From Symsagittifera roscoffensis (taxonomy: Eukaryota; Xenacoelomorpha; Acoela; Convolutidae), in assembly GCF_963678635.1 (NCBI RefSeq), contig NC_087064.1, positions 16,481,802-16,545,801 on the forward strand: a stretch of 64,000 nucleotides of DNA, given 5' to 3'. The translations under genes and the position numbers were made by a program. Of the stretch, positions 26,601 to 38,630 are shown piece by piece; the first letter of the stretch is position 1; each line of letters starts with the position of its first letter. The notes beneath the pieces were generated by a model. It did not search any database. It had not been told where the DNA came from and saw nothing but the letters and a program-made list of their open reading frames with translations.

Positions 26601-29240
26601 TCTTTTATGCCTAATTCCTAGATTTCGTATAGTTATATCATCACACGACGTACAAAAAAGACATTTACTTGAAGACAAAAAAGAAAAAAAAATGTGGTCG
26701 GAATCCTTGTTTATTTTGCTAAATTCAAAAAGTTTGTTTACTTGAGTTTTTGCACCTTTTCTAATATCTCTGGAAGCTTGTTGAGCTTGAGATATAATCT
26801 AAAGCTATTTTCCAAAGTAATTTGCGCTTTACTTTGCTAAATGTAAGCGCAACTTTCATTTTTTTTAGTAAGTTGCGCTTGACTGCGCTTAATGTTGTCA
26901 TCAGGAACGGAAATAACTGTTCGGTAATTTTAAATAGCAATTTTAAATAGCCGTATTCATTGCTACCTGATTTGTTTTAGCCAAGCGTGTGTCAAAAAGA
27001 ATGGTCAAGGCGAGTGCCGAGATTTTTAAAGCTCCGCTGTTGGAAGCTCCTATTTGCACGAGCAATCTTGTTCTTTCGAGGTTAAGTTTCTTGCATTTCT
27101 GAACTAATTTTTTGTTAGTATTTGCGAAATGCAGACTATTGCGTTAATAGTCGCAGTTAAACTTGATAGTTTCCTATCAAGACTCTGGGGGCCTAATTTC
27201 CTCTTGCTGCTTAATTACGGTGGATCGTCTTTCATTGGATCTTTAGCGTTGAATGCAAATGTCATAGCTTCAACCGCAAGGATATGAACCAAAAGGAGTT
27301 TCAGTTTACAATATTTTTGCAATAATTTTTATATAAGTAATGCGCGTTCTCATTTACATGGGATATAGTTAGTTTGCGCTAAATTGCAAAACTAAAACTT
27401 AGCAGGCGATGAAAGTTACGATTCAAATCGTAATTTTTCTTAGTTAAACTTGCGGAAGCAAGTGTTTTGAAATCGCGAACTATACTCATTTCCCGTAAAC
27501 AACTTCTTACAAATTTTATACTTGCTTTATGATTGAATCATAGCAACTTCCAGGTTCCTTTGCACTTGACCTAGACGTGACGCCGTCGCCTTTGCATTCT
27601 AAGGTCCAGGGTTCGAATCCCGGCCGGACCTTATTTTTTTTTCAGTATATGACAAAAAAACTTCCGGCAAAAACTTGTTTGTCGGACTTTCGTTTATCTT
27701 TCAATTACTATTCACCGCAACAACCTAACCCGGCTCCTGCGGTGGATGTAAACGATGAGGTGTAAGCTGGGGCAAATGAAAGGGGGGAGGGGGTTGTTCA
27801 GGTGATGTAAACGAGGTGTAAGATTAATCGATTATTATCCATGAAACTCCAGTGCGGGAATGATTTGGATACTCAACAAGATCCAATATTTTAAATTTTG
27901 ACAGTAAAGGAATTTTGACAATGTTTCGATTTTTATGCTAGTCGACACAATTTTCATTTTAAAAACTTTTATGCTAGTCGAGTTTGTATGCTAGTCGATA
28001 CACCGCCAAAATGAATTCTGCTTTCGGATTTCAAGTCAAGAAACTAATTGAACTGTTTTTCCAGTTTTTTAAATCTTACAGTAAAATTTAAATTCGAGTC
28101 TTTTCGCAAATGCAAACGATTTACGGCTACATTAAGCTTTCTAATTAAAACTAAATGACCGTAAATAGTTAAATCGGCCTTTGAATATATAATCAGGATC
28201 ATGTTTATTTTTGCTTTTTTTGATAGAACAAATTCATAATTGTTACTTTGTTGGTTTAATCGTTGACATTTTGGTTTTGCTTTTAGAAGGACAAAATTTT
28301 TTTTGGTGGGGTTCTAATATTTTATTTATGTCGTATTGAGCATGCCTGCGCATCGACTCTCCACTGAATGAGCACAAGAAAACTTTTCACATGTTATCAA
28401 GTTAAAGCTTAAGTAGTTCTGTTAGACACGTTTATTGGAGAAATGGGACATAGGAAATTAGACGAAAAGCAAATTAGACGTGACCAAAATATTGAAGTTA
28501 GAAGTCGATGGAAAACTGCAAGGATAGATAATAAGACGTAATTTTATTGTTAACGTGTGTTTGCTTACTGACTACAATTAACTTTTGCTGACTACAATTA
28601 TAACTTTCGTTCGAGCTTTTTTAAATGCGAATCAAATTTTTCACATGTCGCAATTGTATAATTAATGCATTTCAAAAAAGTTTTTTTATTATATTTGGAT
28701 TAACGTTTTATAAATCATTTTTAATAAATATTTTTATATGCAAAGGGATTACGAACTCTTTTTGTATTTGTGAATCTTTGTTTCAAGCAAAAAGTTTTGT
28801 TAGCCTTTTGCTTTGTGTCCAAATTGCGAGTTTTGCAAAAAAAATAACGTTTAAGTTCCATTTTATTGGAGCTGTCTAATTTGCTTGTCATCTAATTTCC
28901 TAGCCCCCTGGAGAAACATATGCGTTCCGGTTTCTTAACGCTCTGATAAATCATTGCGACAACGCTAAGACAAGTATCACAATAAATTGCGTATTTGGAT
29001 GTATACACGCTCTTTCTCCATCTGAATCATGCTGAATCCACACAATAACCATTTGAATCATGCTTTAGGGCTCATTCAGTTTCATTACCCTCTCGAATTC
29101 AACATATTTATTTCACTTAAACTACACAGGAGGGCGGAACAGTCATACTTAGAGGAACCGAGCTGTGTTTATTTTCTTGGTTTCATAAGCTTGGTTCATT
29201 TCTGTTTTTGGTTTTTCTCGTTCCTTTCGTGTGTGGTATC
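26600..29240. other. Intergenic DNA without supported gene
   Basis: AT-rich, with short chance frames only. It contains the tRNA-like fragment listed separately. TGCTAGTCGA occurs three times within 27935-28000. TAATTTGCTTGTCATCTAAT at 28878 resembles the start of the window near 150-170. Confidence 0.35.
27576..27631 (+). repeat. tRNA-like 3' half (SINE or pseudogene)
   Basis: GGGTTCGAATCCC is a perfect B-box/T-arm core, flanked by GGTCC and GGACC that could extend the stem. There is no matching 5' acceptor or A box at the right distance, so it is not a functional tRNA. Confidence 0.45.
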
Positions 29241-29820
29241 GGAAAAACTATCATCCAAAATTGCCTTTCTGTTTTTACTCAGGGAAAGCTTGTGTGATAG
29301 GATGAACTCTCTTTTTTCCACAAGGAAAGCTTATGTGACAGTATGAGCTCTCATTTTTTCCAACCTAAGTCACAAATATTGTTGCGAAGCAAATGTTGTT
29401 GCGACAAAATGTGTTCATTTTTGATCAATAGCCAGCTATTATGTACAGTCAATTTCTAGGGTATTAACTCAGAGTACTATATTACAAATTACCTTTTAGC
29501 TTCAAGGTATCATGGATCTGTAGCGTAGAGGTAGGAAAGGAGACCTGCAAAAAATAAGATTCGAACATGGGCAGGGCCGGATGTTTTAAATGAGATTTTT
29601 CGTATAGTAGTTGAAATGCGTCCGCTCTATAAATTGAAGCATATTACTTGGTAATTTTTTTTTTCAATTTAACTGGTACTGCTAATGCGTCATAATTGGC
29701 TTGCGTCACTTAAGAAATTTTGTATACTCAAAGTTGAGCTCATTATTCAGTTTTTCCCAGTAGCGTTATAGGTCATTTTTTTGCGTGTGTATGCGAAGTG
29801 CAACTTCGCCTCTGTGTATA
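29240..29820 (+). repeat. Dispersed repeat family R2, second copy
   Basis: It aligns with 2640-3200 across TATTGTTGCGA, TTTTTGATCAATAGCCAGCT, GCTTCAAGGTATCATGG, the tRNA-like core (29514-29578), CTGCTAATGCGTCATAATTG and TATGCGAAGTGCAACTTCGC. Confidence 0.65.
29514..29578 (+). repeat. tRNA-like sequence inside repeat R2, second copy
   Basis: GGATCTGTAGCGTAGAGGTA matches the A-box region of the copy at 2849, and GATTCGAACATGG is the B-box region. The acceptor pairing is worse than in the first copy. Confidence 0.4.
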
Positions 29821-30125
29821 AATTTGGCTCACCTCCTGTTTTTAGTTTTTCTCCCTTTTCTGTCGTGTACAAAATCTCGTGCGGTATCGAAAAACTGTCA
29901 TCCAAAAATGAATTTGTTATAAGCTTGGCTCACTTCCTGTTTTTGGTTTTTCTCTTTTTCCTGTAGTATACAAAATCTCTCGTGTGGTATTAAAAAACTA
30001 TCATCCAAAAATGCATTTGTTTTATAAGCTTGGCTCTTTTCCTGTTTTAGGTTTTTCTCTCTTTACTGTCTTGTACAAAATCTCTCGTGTTCTCAAAATC
30101 GAAAAAATAACATCCAAAAATTTAA
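29817..30125 (+). repeat. Three-copy tandem repeat, about 103 bp
   Basis: Units begin at about 29817, 29918 and 30023 with TATAA(A/G)(T/C)TTGGCTC, each followed by CCTGTTTT, GTTTTTCTC, TACAAAATCTC and ATCCAAAAAT. A related single unit lies near 29185. Short open frames across it repeat the same peptide and are not taken as genes. Confidence 0.8.
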
Positions 30126-30941
30126 AAAGTCACCACCTAATATCTTCCGAAACTATAGGAAAGCATTGGATGCATAGGAAAAAATCGAAAACTTCCTACT
30201 GTTTCTGTTAAATAGATCAAACTTGCTTTTGCTAAAAAATCGTCAATAATGACATTAAATTTCATATTCAAGTTGCCACCGCCCAATAGATTTTAGTTTT
30301 TAATATGGCATAAGATATGCGATTTTCAAAAATTAATATATCTTAAGTTAGTAGACGGGAAACAGCAGCTTGGTTGCTTTTAAATCTGCACAATTGAAGT
30401 CGTCAACTGTTATATTCGTTGCAGTTTCTGCAACAATCTCCTTTGTTTGCGTCGGAAATTGCGTGCATCGGAAATCCACGGGAGGCTACATGCAGTTTGC
30501 TGACGTCAATTTGAATTTTTCTATGACGCGTTATGATTTTGCAAAAATAAGGGAACCCTAATTTGCAGTGGAATTTTTTTCGACCTTTTCACTAAACTTC
30601 GTGTTATTACTACGCTGTTAAGGAACAATTTTTATGTGTAAAACGAAGCAATTTGGTTGAGATGAAAACATAGCAATGAGATGAAAACAAAACAAAGATG
30701 AAAACAAAGCAATCTGGTTGAGATTCAAATTAATCATTCGAATAATAATTTATTAAGCTAAATTAAAATTGAAGGCAAGCTTAATTGAAAGGACCCCAAA
30801 GCATCTATGAAGAAAATAACAATAATTGTCGTAACTACTAACTTCTTTTCTCTTAATTTGCTTGAAATTTTCAAACGGACCAGTACGTTAACTTTTGACT
30901 GGATTGTAATATTGTTAAGAGCCATGAACGTAGTGAATGCT
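30126..30941. other. Intergenic DNA before the tandem array
   Basis: No gene supported. TGACGTCAATTTGAATTTTT near 30500 belongs to a piece resembling 3700-3790. R1-type sequence starts near 30915 (GAGCCATGAACGTAGTGA) and runs into the array. Confidence 0.4.
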
Positions 30942-33900
30942 CTGTTTGGTCTTGGTGATTTTTTTGTTGGTTTTTTCACGGTTTGACTCTTTTTTTTTTC
31001 AGTTCAATTCATTTCTTTTGTTAAAAGGAAAGCAAACTCCACAATCGAACAGCGAAAGTGTATAGGTCACGATGAACGTGACCGACTTCTACTTTCGAAA
31101 GTGGAATTGAATTTACAGATTTCCCAGATGAATAAAAAATTTACCTATTGATCCAGTTTTTTTCAAATTGAGTTAACTTTATCAAAAATGTCAATCATGA
31201 ACTGTTCTTGAAATTGAAAGAGCTTCAAGGCCATATATTTTGTCTTTGAATTTCGAAATTTGAAGTTTTTTCAATAAACAAATCATTTTTTCCCTATTTC
31301 CTTGCGTTCATGACATTTTTTCGGCAGTGTTGAGAATTTTTTTTCCAGTTTTTTACTTATTTTTTGTGTTCCTGGTTTTTTCTTTTTTCTTTAAACAGTA
31401 GGATTTAGATGCGATGTGAGGGGGTGAGATTTTAAAATTATGGTTATACGTAATGTGGGGTGAGATGGGAGTTGGAAGATGGGGGGTTGGGTGTGATTCA
31501 ATAAAAATCGTGATGCAGAATTTTTTGTAAAATTTTTGTAGTCAGTTCAGGTGCTTTTTTTCACGTACGATTTAAGGAAAGCTTGTATAGCCTGTGTTTT
31601 AGTTATCCAAGAAAAAAGCATTAATTTGATTGTTTTTTGAAAGATTTTCATTTCACTTTTGGGGAAATAGTTAAAATGTGCAAAACTTACAATCAAAATT
31701 ATTATGAAATTTTTTAGTACAAAAAGAAATAAATGCATTTAAAAGATCGCAGTCTTCTGTTTGGTCTTGGTGATTTTTTTGTTGGTTTTTTCACGGTTTG
31801 ACTTGTTTTTTTTTCAGTTCAATTCATTTCTTTTGTTAAAAGGAAATCAAACTCCTTAATTGAACAGCAAAAGTGTATAGGTCACGATGAACGTGACCGA
31901 CTTCTACTTTCGAAAGTGGAATTGAATTTAAAGATTTCCCAGATGAATAAAAAATTTACCTATTGATCCATTTTTTTTTCAAATTGAGTTAACTTTATCA
32001 AAAATGTCAATCATGAACTGTTCTTGAAATTGAAAGAGCTTCAAGGCCATATATTTTGTCTTTGAATTTCGAAATTTGAAGTTTTTTCAAAAAACAAATC
32101 ATTTTTTTCCTATTTCCTTGCGTTCATGACATTTTTTCGGCACTGTTGAGAATTTTTTTTTCCAGTTTTTTACTTATTTTTTGTGTCCCTTGTTTTTTTC
32201 TTTTTTCTTTAAACAGTAGGATTTAGATGCGATGTGAGGAGGTGAGATTTTAAAATTATGGTTATACGTAATGTGGGGTGGGATGGGAGTTGGAAGATGG
32301 GGGGTTGGGTGTGATTGAATAAAAATCGTGATGCAAAATTTTTTGTAAAATTTTTGTAGTCAGTTCAGGTGTTTTTTTTTCACGTACGATTTTAGGAAAG
32401 CTTGTATAGCCTGTGTTTCAGTTATCCAAGAAAAAAGCATTAATTTGATTGTTTTTTGAAAGATTTTCATTTCACTTTTGGGGAAATAGTTAAAATGTGC
32501 AAAACTTACAATCAAAACTATTATGAAATTTTTTAGTACAAAAAGAAAATATGCAATAAGTAAAATCATTTTTTTCCTATTTCCTTGCGTTCATGACGTT
32601 TTTTCGGCACTGTTGAGAATTTTTTTTCCAGTTTTTCACTTATTTTTTGTGTCCCTTGTTTTTTTCTTTTTTCTTTAAACAGTAGGATTTAGATGCGATG
32701 TGACGAGGTGAGATTTTAAAATTATGGTTATACGTAATGTGGGGTGGGATGGGAGTTGGAAGATGGGGGGTTGGGTGTGATTGAATAAAAATCGTGATGC
32801 AAAATTTTTTGTAAAATTTTTGTAGTCAGTTCAGGTGCTTTTTTTCACGTACGATTTTAGGAAAGCTTGTATAGCCTGTGTTTCAGTTATCCAAGAAAAA
32901 AGCCTTAATTTGATTGTTTTTTGAAAGATTTTCATTTCACTTTTGGGGAAAGTTAAAATGTGCAAAACTTACAATCAAAACTATTATGAAATTTTTTAGT
33001 ACAAAAAGAAAATATGCATTTAAAAGATCGCAGTCGACTGTTTGGTCTTTGTGATTTTTGTGTTGGTTTTTTTACGGTTTGACTTGTTTTTTTTTCAGTT
33101 CAATTCATTTCTTTTGTTAAAAGGAAAGCAAACTCCACAATCGAACAGCAAAAGTGTATAGGTCAGGATGAACGTGCCCGACTTCTACTTTCGAAAGTGG
33201 AATTGAATTTACAGATTTCCCAGTTGAATAAAAAATTTACCTATTGATCCAGTTTTTTTTCAAATTGAGTTAACTTTATCAAAAATGTCAATCATGAACT
33301 GTTCTTGAAATTGAAAGAGCTTCAAGGCCATATATTTTGTCTTTGAATTTCGAAATTTGAAGTTTTTTCAATAAACAAATCATTTTTTTCCTACTTCCTT
33401 GCGTTCATGACATTTTTTCGGCACTGTTGAGAATTTTTTTTCCAGTTTTTTCTTTATTTTTTGTGTTCCTTGTTTTTTTTTCTTTAAACAGTAGGATTTA
33501 GATGCGATGTGAGGGGGTGAGATTCTAAAACTATGGTTATACGTAATGTGGGGTGGGATGGGAGTTGGAAGATGGGGGGTTGGGTGTGATTGAATAAAAT
33601 TCGTGATGCAGAATTTTTTGTAAAATTTTTGTAGTCAGTTCAGGTGCTTTTTTTTCACGTACGATTTTAGGAAAGCTTGTATAGCCTGTGTTTTAGTTAT
33701 CCAAGAAAAAAGCATTAATTTGATTGTTTTTTGAAAGATTTTCATTTCACTTTTGGGGAAATAGTTAAAATGTGCAAAACTTACAATCAAAACTATTATG
33801 AAATTTTTTAGTACAAAAAGAAAATATGCAATAAGTAAAATCATTTTTTTCCTATTTCCTTGCGTTCATGACGTTTTTTCGGCACTGTTGAGAATTTTTT

Positions 33901-36389
33901 TTCCAGTTTTTTACTTATTTTTTGTGTCCCTTGTTTTTTTCTTTTTTCTTTAAACAGTAGGATTTAGATGCGATGTGAGGAGGTGAGATTTTAAAATTAT
34001 GGTTATACGTAATGTGGGGTGGGATGGGAGTTGGAAGATGGGGGTTGGGTGTGATTGAATAAAAATCGTGATGCAAAATTTTTTGTAAAATTTTTGTAGT
34101 CAGTTCAGGTGCTTTTTTTCACGTACGATTTTAGGAAAGCTTGTATAGCCTGTGTTTCAGTTATCCAAGAAAAAAGCATTAATTTGATTGTTTTTTGAAA
34201 GATTTTCATTTCACTTTTGGGGAAAGTTAAAATGTGCAAAACTTACAATCAAAACTATTATGAAATTTTTTAGTACAAAAAGAAAATATGCATTTAAAAG
34301 ATCGCAGTCGACTGTTTGGTCTTTGTGATTTTTGTGTTGGTTTTTTTACGGTTTGACTTGTTTTTTTTTTCAGTTCAATTCATTTCTTTTGTTAAAAGGA
34401 AAGCAAACTCCACAATCGAACAGCAAAAGTGTATAGGTCAGGATGAACGTGACCGACTTCTACTTTCGAAAGTGGAATTGAATTTACAGATTTCCCAGTT
34501 GAATAAAAAATTTACCTATTGATCCATTTTTTTTTCAAATTGAGTTAACTTTATCAAAAATGTCAATCATGAACTGTTCTTGAAATTGAAAGAGCTTCAA
34601 GGCCATATATTTTGTCTTTGAATTTCGAAATTTGAAGTTTTTTCAATAAACAAATCATTTTTTTCCTACTTCCTTGCGTTCATGACATTTTTTCGGCACT
34701 GTTGAGAATTTTTTTTCCAGTTTTTTACTTATTTTTTGTGTTCCTTGTTTTTTTTCTTTAAACAGTAGGATTTAGATGCGATGTGAGGGGGTGAGATTCT
34801 AAAATTATGGTTATACGTAATGTGGGGTGGGATGGGAGTTGGAAGATGGGGGGTTGGGTGTGATTGAATAAAATTCGTGATGCAGAATTTTTTGTAAAAT
34901 TTTTGTAGTCAGTTCAGGTGCTTTTTTTCACGTACGATTTTAGGAAAGCTTGTATAGCCTGTGTTTTAGTTATCCAAGAAAAAAGCATTAATTTGATTGT
35001 TTTTTGAAAGATTTTCATTTCACTTTTGGGGAAATAGTTAAAATGTGCAAAACTTACAATCAAAACTATTATGAAATTTTTTAGTACAAAAAGAAAATAT
35101 GCAATAAGTAAAATCATTTTTTTCCTATTTCCTTGCGTTCATGACGTTTTTTCGGCACTGTTGAGAATTTTTTTCCAGTTTTTTACTTATTTTTTGTGTC
35201 CCTTGTTTTTTTCTTTTTTCTTTAAACAGTAGGATTTAGATGCGATGTGAGGAGGTGAGATTTTAAAATTATGGTTATACGTAATGTGGGGTGGGATGGG
35301 AGTTGGAAGATGGGGGGTTGGGTGTGATTGAATAAAAATCGTGATGCAAAATTTTTTGTAAAATTTTTGTAGTCAGTTCAGGTGCTTTTTTTCACGTACG
35401 ATTTTAGGAAAGCTTCTATAGCCTGTGTTTCAGTTATCCAAGAAAAAAGCATTAATTTGATTGTTTTTTGAAAGTTTTTCATTTCACTTTTGGGGAAAGT
35501 TAAAATGTGCAAAACTTACAATCAAAACTATTATGAAATTTTTTAGTACAAAAAGAAAATATGCATTTAAAAGATCGCCGTCGACTGTTTGGTCTTTGTG
35601 ATTTTTGTGTTGGTTTTTTTACGGTTTGACTTGTTTTTTTTTCAGTTCAATTCATTTCTTTTGTTAAAAGGAAAGCAAACTCCACAATCGAACAGCAAAA
35701 GTGTATAGGTCAGGATGAACGTGACCGACTTCTACTTTCGAAAGTGGAATTGAATTTACAGATTTCCCAGTTGAATAAAAAATTTACCTATTGATCCAGT
35801 TTTTTTTCAAATTGAGTTAACTTTATCAAAAATGTCAATCATGAACTGTTCTTGAAATTGAAAGAGCTTCAAGGCCATATATTTTGTCTTTGAATTTCGA
35901 AATTTGAAGTTTTTTCAATAAACAAATCATTTTTTTCCTACTTCCTTGCGTTCATGACATTTTTTCGGCACTGTTGAGAATTTTTTTTCCAGTTTTTTAC
36001 TTATTTTTTGTGTTCCTTGTTTTTTTTTTCTTTAAACAGTAGGATTTAGATGCGATGTGAGGGGGTGAGATTCTAAAATTATGGTTATACGTAATGTGGG
36101 GTGGGATGGGAGTTGGAAGATGGGGGGTTGGGTGTGATTGAATAAAATTCGTGATGCAGAATTTTTTGTAAAATTTTTGTAGTCAATTCAGGTGCTTTTT
36201 TTCACGTACGATTTTAGGAAAGCTTGTATAGCCTGTGTTTTAGTTATCCAAGAAAAAAGCATTAATTTGATTGTTTTTTGAAAGATTTTCATTTCACTTT
36301 TGGGGAAATAGTTAAAATGTGCTAAACTTACAATCAAAACTATTATGAAATTTTTTAGTACAAAAAGAAAATATGCATTTAAAAGATCG
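30942..36389 (+). repeat. Higher-order tandem array of long and short units
   Basis: Long units (L) start with CTGTTTGGTCTT at 30942, 31757, 33038, 34312 and 35585. Short units (S) start with ATGCAATAAGTAAAATC at 32551, 33826 and 35099. The order is L L-S L-S L-S L, with L about 790-815 bp, S 486-487 bp and L-S dimers 1,281, 1,274 and 1,273 bp. S equals L without its first 300 or so bp. L begins with R1-family sequence, including the hairpin GGTCACGATGAACGTGACC, and ends with TTTTAGTACAAAAAG. Every unit holds a G-rich tract (GATGGGAGTTGGAAGATGGG). Units differ by scattered substitutions, so this is not a simple assembly stutter. No coding function is supported; repeated minus-strand frames of about 65 codons are a by-product. 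Confidence 0.9.
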
Positions 36390-36516
36390 ATCGCATACAG
36401 GAATGATCTAAGCTATTTTTTGATACGATTGAGAAATAAAGTTAAGTCTATGAATTTGTGACCCGACAGTTCAGCAAAATCAGTGTTAATATTCACTATC
36501 CGGTTGAAAAGAAAGT

Positions 36517-37045
36517 AAGACAAGACTGCTCGTATCAGGGCGAAGCCCTGAATGTTCGGACTGCCTTTTAAAGTTTATGGAGCAGTAATAGCATGAAAAA
36601 ATTAATTGTAATACAAATAAAACGAAAATTAAAATAAAATTGAGATATTTTTGTAAAATCATCCCCGCACACGCCATATAAAGTTCAAAGTAATAACTTC
36701 CGCTCCTAGTAAAAAATAAATTATGGCAATTAAGCTTCCTTCAACCAATTTGGAACGATTTCTATGACAAATCAAATTGCGTTAATAGCGCGAAATATAT
36801 TGCGCGTTAATTGTCCCAAATTGGCTAAAATGGCATTCTTTAAACCCCCATAATTTTACGAAAAATGATCACAGGTGAAATATTTTTTTCAAATTTATGC
36901 TCAGGAAAACACTACCTTTTGAATGATATAAAAAAAACTCCGACAAAATTGGCTTGATAAAAAGTCGAAATTTGTCTGAAGAAAAAAACCACCCCGAGCA
37001 CAAATATTCCGTTACTTTCGTTACGAAAGTCGGAACAAAAAGTCA
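36517..37045 (+). repeat. MITE-like repeat R5 copy
   Basis: It begins AAGACTGCTCGTATC, then the palindrome AGGGCGAAGCCCT, GAATGTTCGGACTGCC, GCGCGAAATATATTGCGCG, CACAGGTGAAATATTTTTTT, CACCCCGAGCACAAATATTC and ends TACGAAAGTCGGAAC. An inverted copy lies at 45485-46010. No coding capacity. Confidence 0.7.
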
Positions 37046-38630
37046 TTTCTTAACAAGCTCTGTTTCTTTAAATGATTCCGCTTCTATAACCTCGTAGAAA
37101 TCGCCTAGATTTCTGTACGTTATTAAATTATCGAGATGTAAGCAAGTCGAAGAGAATAATGAAATCTAAGATCCCTTTCACTTAGTTGGTGGAATACTAC
37201 AATCGAATCTGATTAAGTCAGCCAATCCTTGTAAAGCTTTAGCCGGTAGCACCATTTAAGACCAATGTAATTAGTTCTCGAAAATTCGAAGAATCGTGAT
37301 ATCGAAGAACCACAAAGGGTAACTTAGAGACCATGCACGAGTTTCTCACCTCTGTGGCCAAATGATTCTATCTTGATGTACAGTTAGGGATAGTGGAAAG
37401 GAAGATTTATTTGTAGCATTTGTAGTTTGCACTTTTAAAAATTTCGATCCCTTTTTTCCCTGAATTTCCGACGTTTGTAACCATCGAGATGAAAAGTTAT
37501 CAATTGCCGATCAAATTCAAGAATAAGTTTAAATTTTTGCGATGAAATCAGTTAACGAAAAATCGGATTGCTTTTTCAAACTTTCCTTAGATCAGATAAG
37601 GTATTGGAGGAGACGATTCGTTAATTGCATTGATGAATTTTAGAAAGGAAAGCGACATGAAGATTAATTCCACATTTCCTTTTCTAACTTTATACCAAGT
37701 GATTTATCCATGAACTGTTTTATGATGAAGTTTTTTTCATGATAAATAATCATCTCATTTTTTTCTATTTTTGAACAATTAGCAGGTTCTTTTTAAAGAA
37801 ACATGAGTTAAGTATCCTGTTAAGCTTGGGTGCACAGTTTAAGAGTTAAGTGCCTAGCGCTGGTACTAGGCAGACAGCACTTTTTTAATATAAAATTTCA
37901 ATATTAATTAATTTGGCTGTGCTCGCTGGATAATTGAAACTTAAAAGCGTACCAATCAATTGTTTGTCTCTTCAAGAAGTGAAAGAAGAAACACAGCATT
38001 TTAAATGACGTATTTGTTGGTTAATGACGACATTGATTGATCATTTGCGCGTCAAACCGCAACAATGATAAGGGGACTTCCTCTCATTGTTTAAAACCTT
38101 GCTCATCAGGCGGGTGGGCGCAGGGAGAACTGCTTTTATTTCCCGCGTCATTTTGCTTCCTGTTTCTCCTTCTGCTGACGTCACAGAGTGAACAAATTTG
38201 AAATGGAAATGGACACGTACTTGACGACGATTATTGGCCGAACCATTTTTGAGTTCGCTTAATTAAAAAAGTTAGTTTGTTAGTTACTTCTTTTCATTGA
38301 AACGAAACCTCTTTCAAGATTTCGAAATTTTGTGCGTCAAAACGAGGTCTATTAATTTTTTTTTGGATTACTCAAAATATTTCCTTATGATCGGATAGTT
38401 GAACTGTAAGATATAACTGAACTGATGACGAAATAGATTTTGCATTCCCTTTTCATCCTAACTCTCAGCAAAATTGACTATTCATTTTATTATTTTTGAT
38501 CGAAATGCAACTTACACTTTTATTTTAATTTATTTAAATTATCAACTCAATATTACCTGCCTTTTTATATAATTCAAACAAGCATCAAACTTGAAGATCA
38601 GGTAAGACTTTTTGAAAAGCAGTCTGAGTT
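37046..38630. other. Intergenic DNA downstream of the minus-strand lyase gene
   Basis: No gene or clear repeat found. The segment 38100-38210 is less AT-rich but has no supported frame. The lyase gene to the right ends at 38631; AATAAA-like signals on the minus strand in this AT-rich DNA are too common to choose one. Confidence 0.4.

Noticed and set aside
27576-27631. Functional tRNA gene
   Set aside because: Only the T-arm half is good; there is no 5' acceptor partner, D arm or A box at the proper distance.
31547-35117. Four similar minus-strand frames of 63-69 codons (FVLKNFIIVLIVSFAHFNYF...)
   Set aside because: They recur only because the tandem array recurs; they are hydrophobic from AT-rich DNA, have no family match I know of, and differ in their ends.
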